Positions 47,283 to 49,110 of a stretch of DNA of 49,110 nt are shown here, piece after piece (the stretch's first letter is position 1; each line of letters begins with the position of its first letter). The translations under genes and the position numbers were made by a program. Source of the DNA: Cruorifilaria tuberocauda (lineage: Eukaryota; Nematoda; Chromadorea; Rhabditida; Onchocercidae). The stretch is from contig JABVXU010000404.1 of NCBI GenBank assembly GCA_013365365.1, positions 1 to 49,110 of the forward strand, given 5' to 3'. The notes under the pieces are model-generated. The model searched no databases. It saw nothing but the letters and a program-made list of their open reading frames with translations, and was not told the origin of the DNA.

Positions 47283-49110
47283 GTAAGTTTCTTATTCGTA
47301 AAAAAACGAAAAACTTTTTTTTCGTTCCTCGCATTTTTTCCTTTTTTAATTTATAATTTTAAATTTTTGTAATAAATGAAAATAATGTTCTTAATTAATT
47401 ATTAACTGAACGCAAAGTACATAAATGATTTGTAAAGTTTATAGTAAAATAATTTTTTTCGCAACTTCTAATTTAAATTTAATTTGCGTAAATTTATAGT
47501 TAAAATAAAATGTTATTTACATGTTACTAAGTAAAGGTTTGAGAGAAGAAGAAGAAAGCTTTTTGCTAATCAATTAATCAATTTCTTTTCAATTTTCTTT
47601 TCCTAATGAAAATAATATTGTAATGAAATGAATAACTTATCTTACTTTTTAAATATTAAATCATTTAATTGTATTACTTACTTCACTTTACCCAAACATT
47701 TTACTCTTTTACTTATTACTAGTATTTATAGCATTACTGTTATTGTTGTGCTAACACATAATAACTTTCCACATTACTACGACAGAATATTCAATCATCA
47801 AATTAAATTGATTAGAAAAAAAGGAAAAATCAAAAAGTTTTATCTTTTCTTTTAATTTTTAGTTTTTGATTTTTGCATTTTCAAAATAATCTCAAATTGT
47901 AGATTCATTTGAAAGTGATATAATTAAAAATTTTCTCTTTTTCTCTACAAAAAAATAAAATGTTTTAAAAATTCTAGCAGAGAGATCAATATTTAATATT
48001 ATAACTCTGAAAAGGTAAAAAGGATAATTTGACGATAAATTTGCAAGAGGAAAGGATACTGCAGCTAGTCTTTCCTCTCTTTTTTTATCATTTAAGCAGA
48101 GTGCAATTGTCGCATACCATCTTGCAGTTCATTTCTCTAGCTAACATTTATTGTATTAGCTATTATTTTATTTCGTTATCTATGAAATATATAGTAGAAT
48201 ATCTTTGTGTAAATATATAAAAAAATTATATGGGAATGTATATTTATTTTGAAATTTCTGATTCAAATGTTTGCCATACATTTTCCCAAATTTCTTAAAT
48301 GCAAAAGCAATTTTGATTCGATAAATATTCCATGCAAAATAGTTGAAGCATAAGTTCTCTTTGAATGAAAATGAAGTGAAATAGACGAACGAATGTGCAT
48401 TTGGAATCCAAAAATATAGAAATGAAGTGAATGAAAGAAATGAGAACAAAGGGGTATAAAAGGCGAAAAATCGGATTAATATAAATTAGAGAGAGATTAA
48501 TTCAGTAAATATTAATATGAAAAAATTAAAAGACATAAAAACGAATAATTTGTTTTTATTTATGTATTTTAATAAATGCTGGAAGAAGGATTTTACGATT
48601 TACTTGCAAAAATGAAATTAATTTCTTTTTTAATTTTTTTAATAAAATAAAAATTGGATTGTATTTTTCTATATTAAATTTGAATTGATTTTATTCTTGC
48701 GCTTTTTCAGCACAAAAAAAAATTTATTTGATAATGGAATATTTTTCGATTACAAAATGTTAAATTACATAAATGAGTTATAATTAATATTGATTTAGTT
48801 AAGTTAGTTATTCTGTTTCTTTTTTAATGCCAAACTAACATCATTAAATTTTCTGATAATATTCAAAATCTATTCGATCGTATATTTTTAAAATTTGAAG
48901 GTTTGAATTTTTCTCAATTTATCGTTTTGTTTATAATTTTCCTATTTTATCATGAATGGCAAAATTTGCAATTAACATATCCAGACAAAATTTAACGGAT
49001 AGAGAAAATATTTGTTAACAAAGATTAAATTATCTCGATTAATTATTTTTTTTTTAATTATGATAATGATTAGATAATTTTTGTCAACGGAAAATAGTAA
49101 AATTTTTCTT
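47283..49110. other. Probable first intron of the right-edge gene
   Basis: Strongly AT-rich sequence from the GTAAGT donor to the end of the window. ORFs at 47628, 48029 and 48180 are low-complexity and lack convincing splice context. No exon, repeat family or RNA gene is supported. Confidence 0.4.

Noticed and set aside
47628..48449. Several 60-90-codon ORFs near the right end
   Set aside because: AT-driven Phe/Ile/Lys/Tyr composition, no domain and no convincing splice sites.
1..49110. tRNA, rRNA, CRISPR array, bacterial operon features
   Set aside because: No cloverleaf-type box A/B pattern, repeat-spacer array or bacterial ribosome-binding/operon structure was seen; the genes are intron-rich and animal-like.

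Overview
The window is nuclear DNA from a nematode. It is very AT-rich, with many small exons and introns of about 60-500 bases, and the genes are animal genes. It carries an intraflagellar-transport gene (IFT52/OSM-6), a worm-type 7TM chemoreceptor-like gene, and polypyrimidine-AG acceptors just ahead of some start codons, as expected for spliced-leader trans-splicing. The looser acceptors and larger introns look more like a parasitic (clade III/filarial-type) nematode than Caenorhabditis; that is inference. All splice models were built by eye, from reading phase and protein similarity remembered from the named families.

Layout. (1) 615-4590 (+): IFT52/OSM-6, 12 exons, about 480 aa, with an RFX X-box-like site at 200-214. 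(2) 5694-23737 (-): five colinear minus-strand genes. In transcription order they are a RAB5IF/C20orf24-type membrane protein (23737-22736), a B3GLCT-type beta-1,3-glucosyltransferase (21702-18214), a small probable mitochondrial membrane protein (17352-16238), a pseudokinase (15523-11728) and BTBD9 (10647-5694). A small ORF (24063-23788) ends 14 bases before the probable trans-splice acceptor of RAB5IF. (3) 25526-26602 (-): an RNase H1-type gene whose last exon completes the active site and then runs into an arginine/serine-rich tail; Ser/Thr-rich and basic reading frames upstream (26733-27203) may belong to it. (4) 27776-31958 (+): a nine-exon gene encoding four RING-like zinc modules in tandem and a C-terminal domain whose last exon is unusually GC-rich. 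(5) 36086-39447 (+): a 7TM receptor-like gene with a relic duplicated segment around its first exon. (6) 39448-47087: 7.6 kb without a recognised gene, containing simple repeats and a cluster of forkhead-type GTAAACAA motifs. (7) 47088-47282 (+): a probable first coding exon of a gene running off the right edge.

Functionally the genes are mixed. They cover cilium assembly (IFT52), ER glycosylation of thrombospondin-type repeats (B3GLCT), ER membrane biogenesis (RAB5IF), ubiquitin-ligase adaptor or scaffold functions (BTBD9, tandem RING-like protein), RNA/DNA hybrid removal (RNase H1) and sensory signalling (7TM). The most unusual items are the RNase H1-RS fusion, the four-fold RING-like array, the degenerate kinase, and the X-box with a three-base spacer ahead of IFT52. 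No tRNA, rRNA, CRISPR array or intact transposase/polymerase gene was seen.
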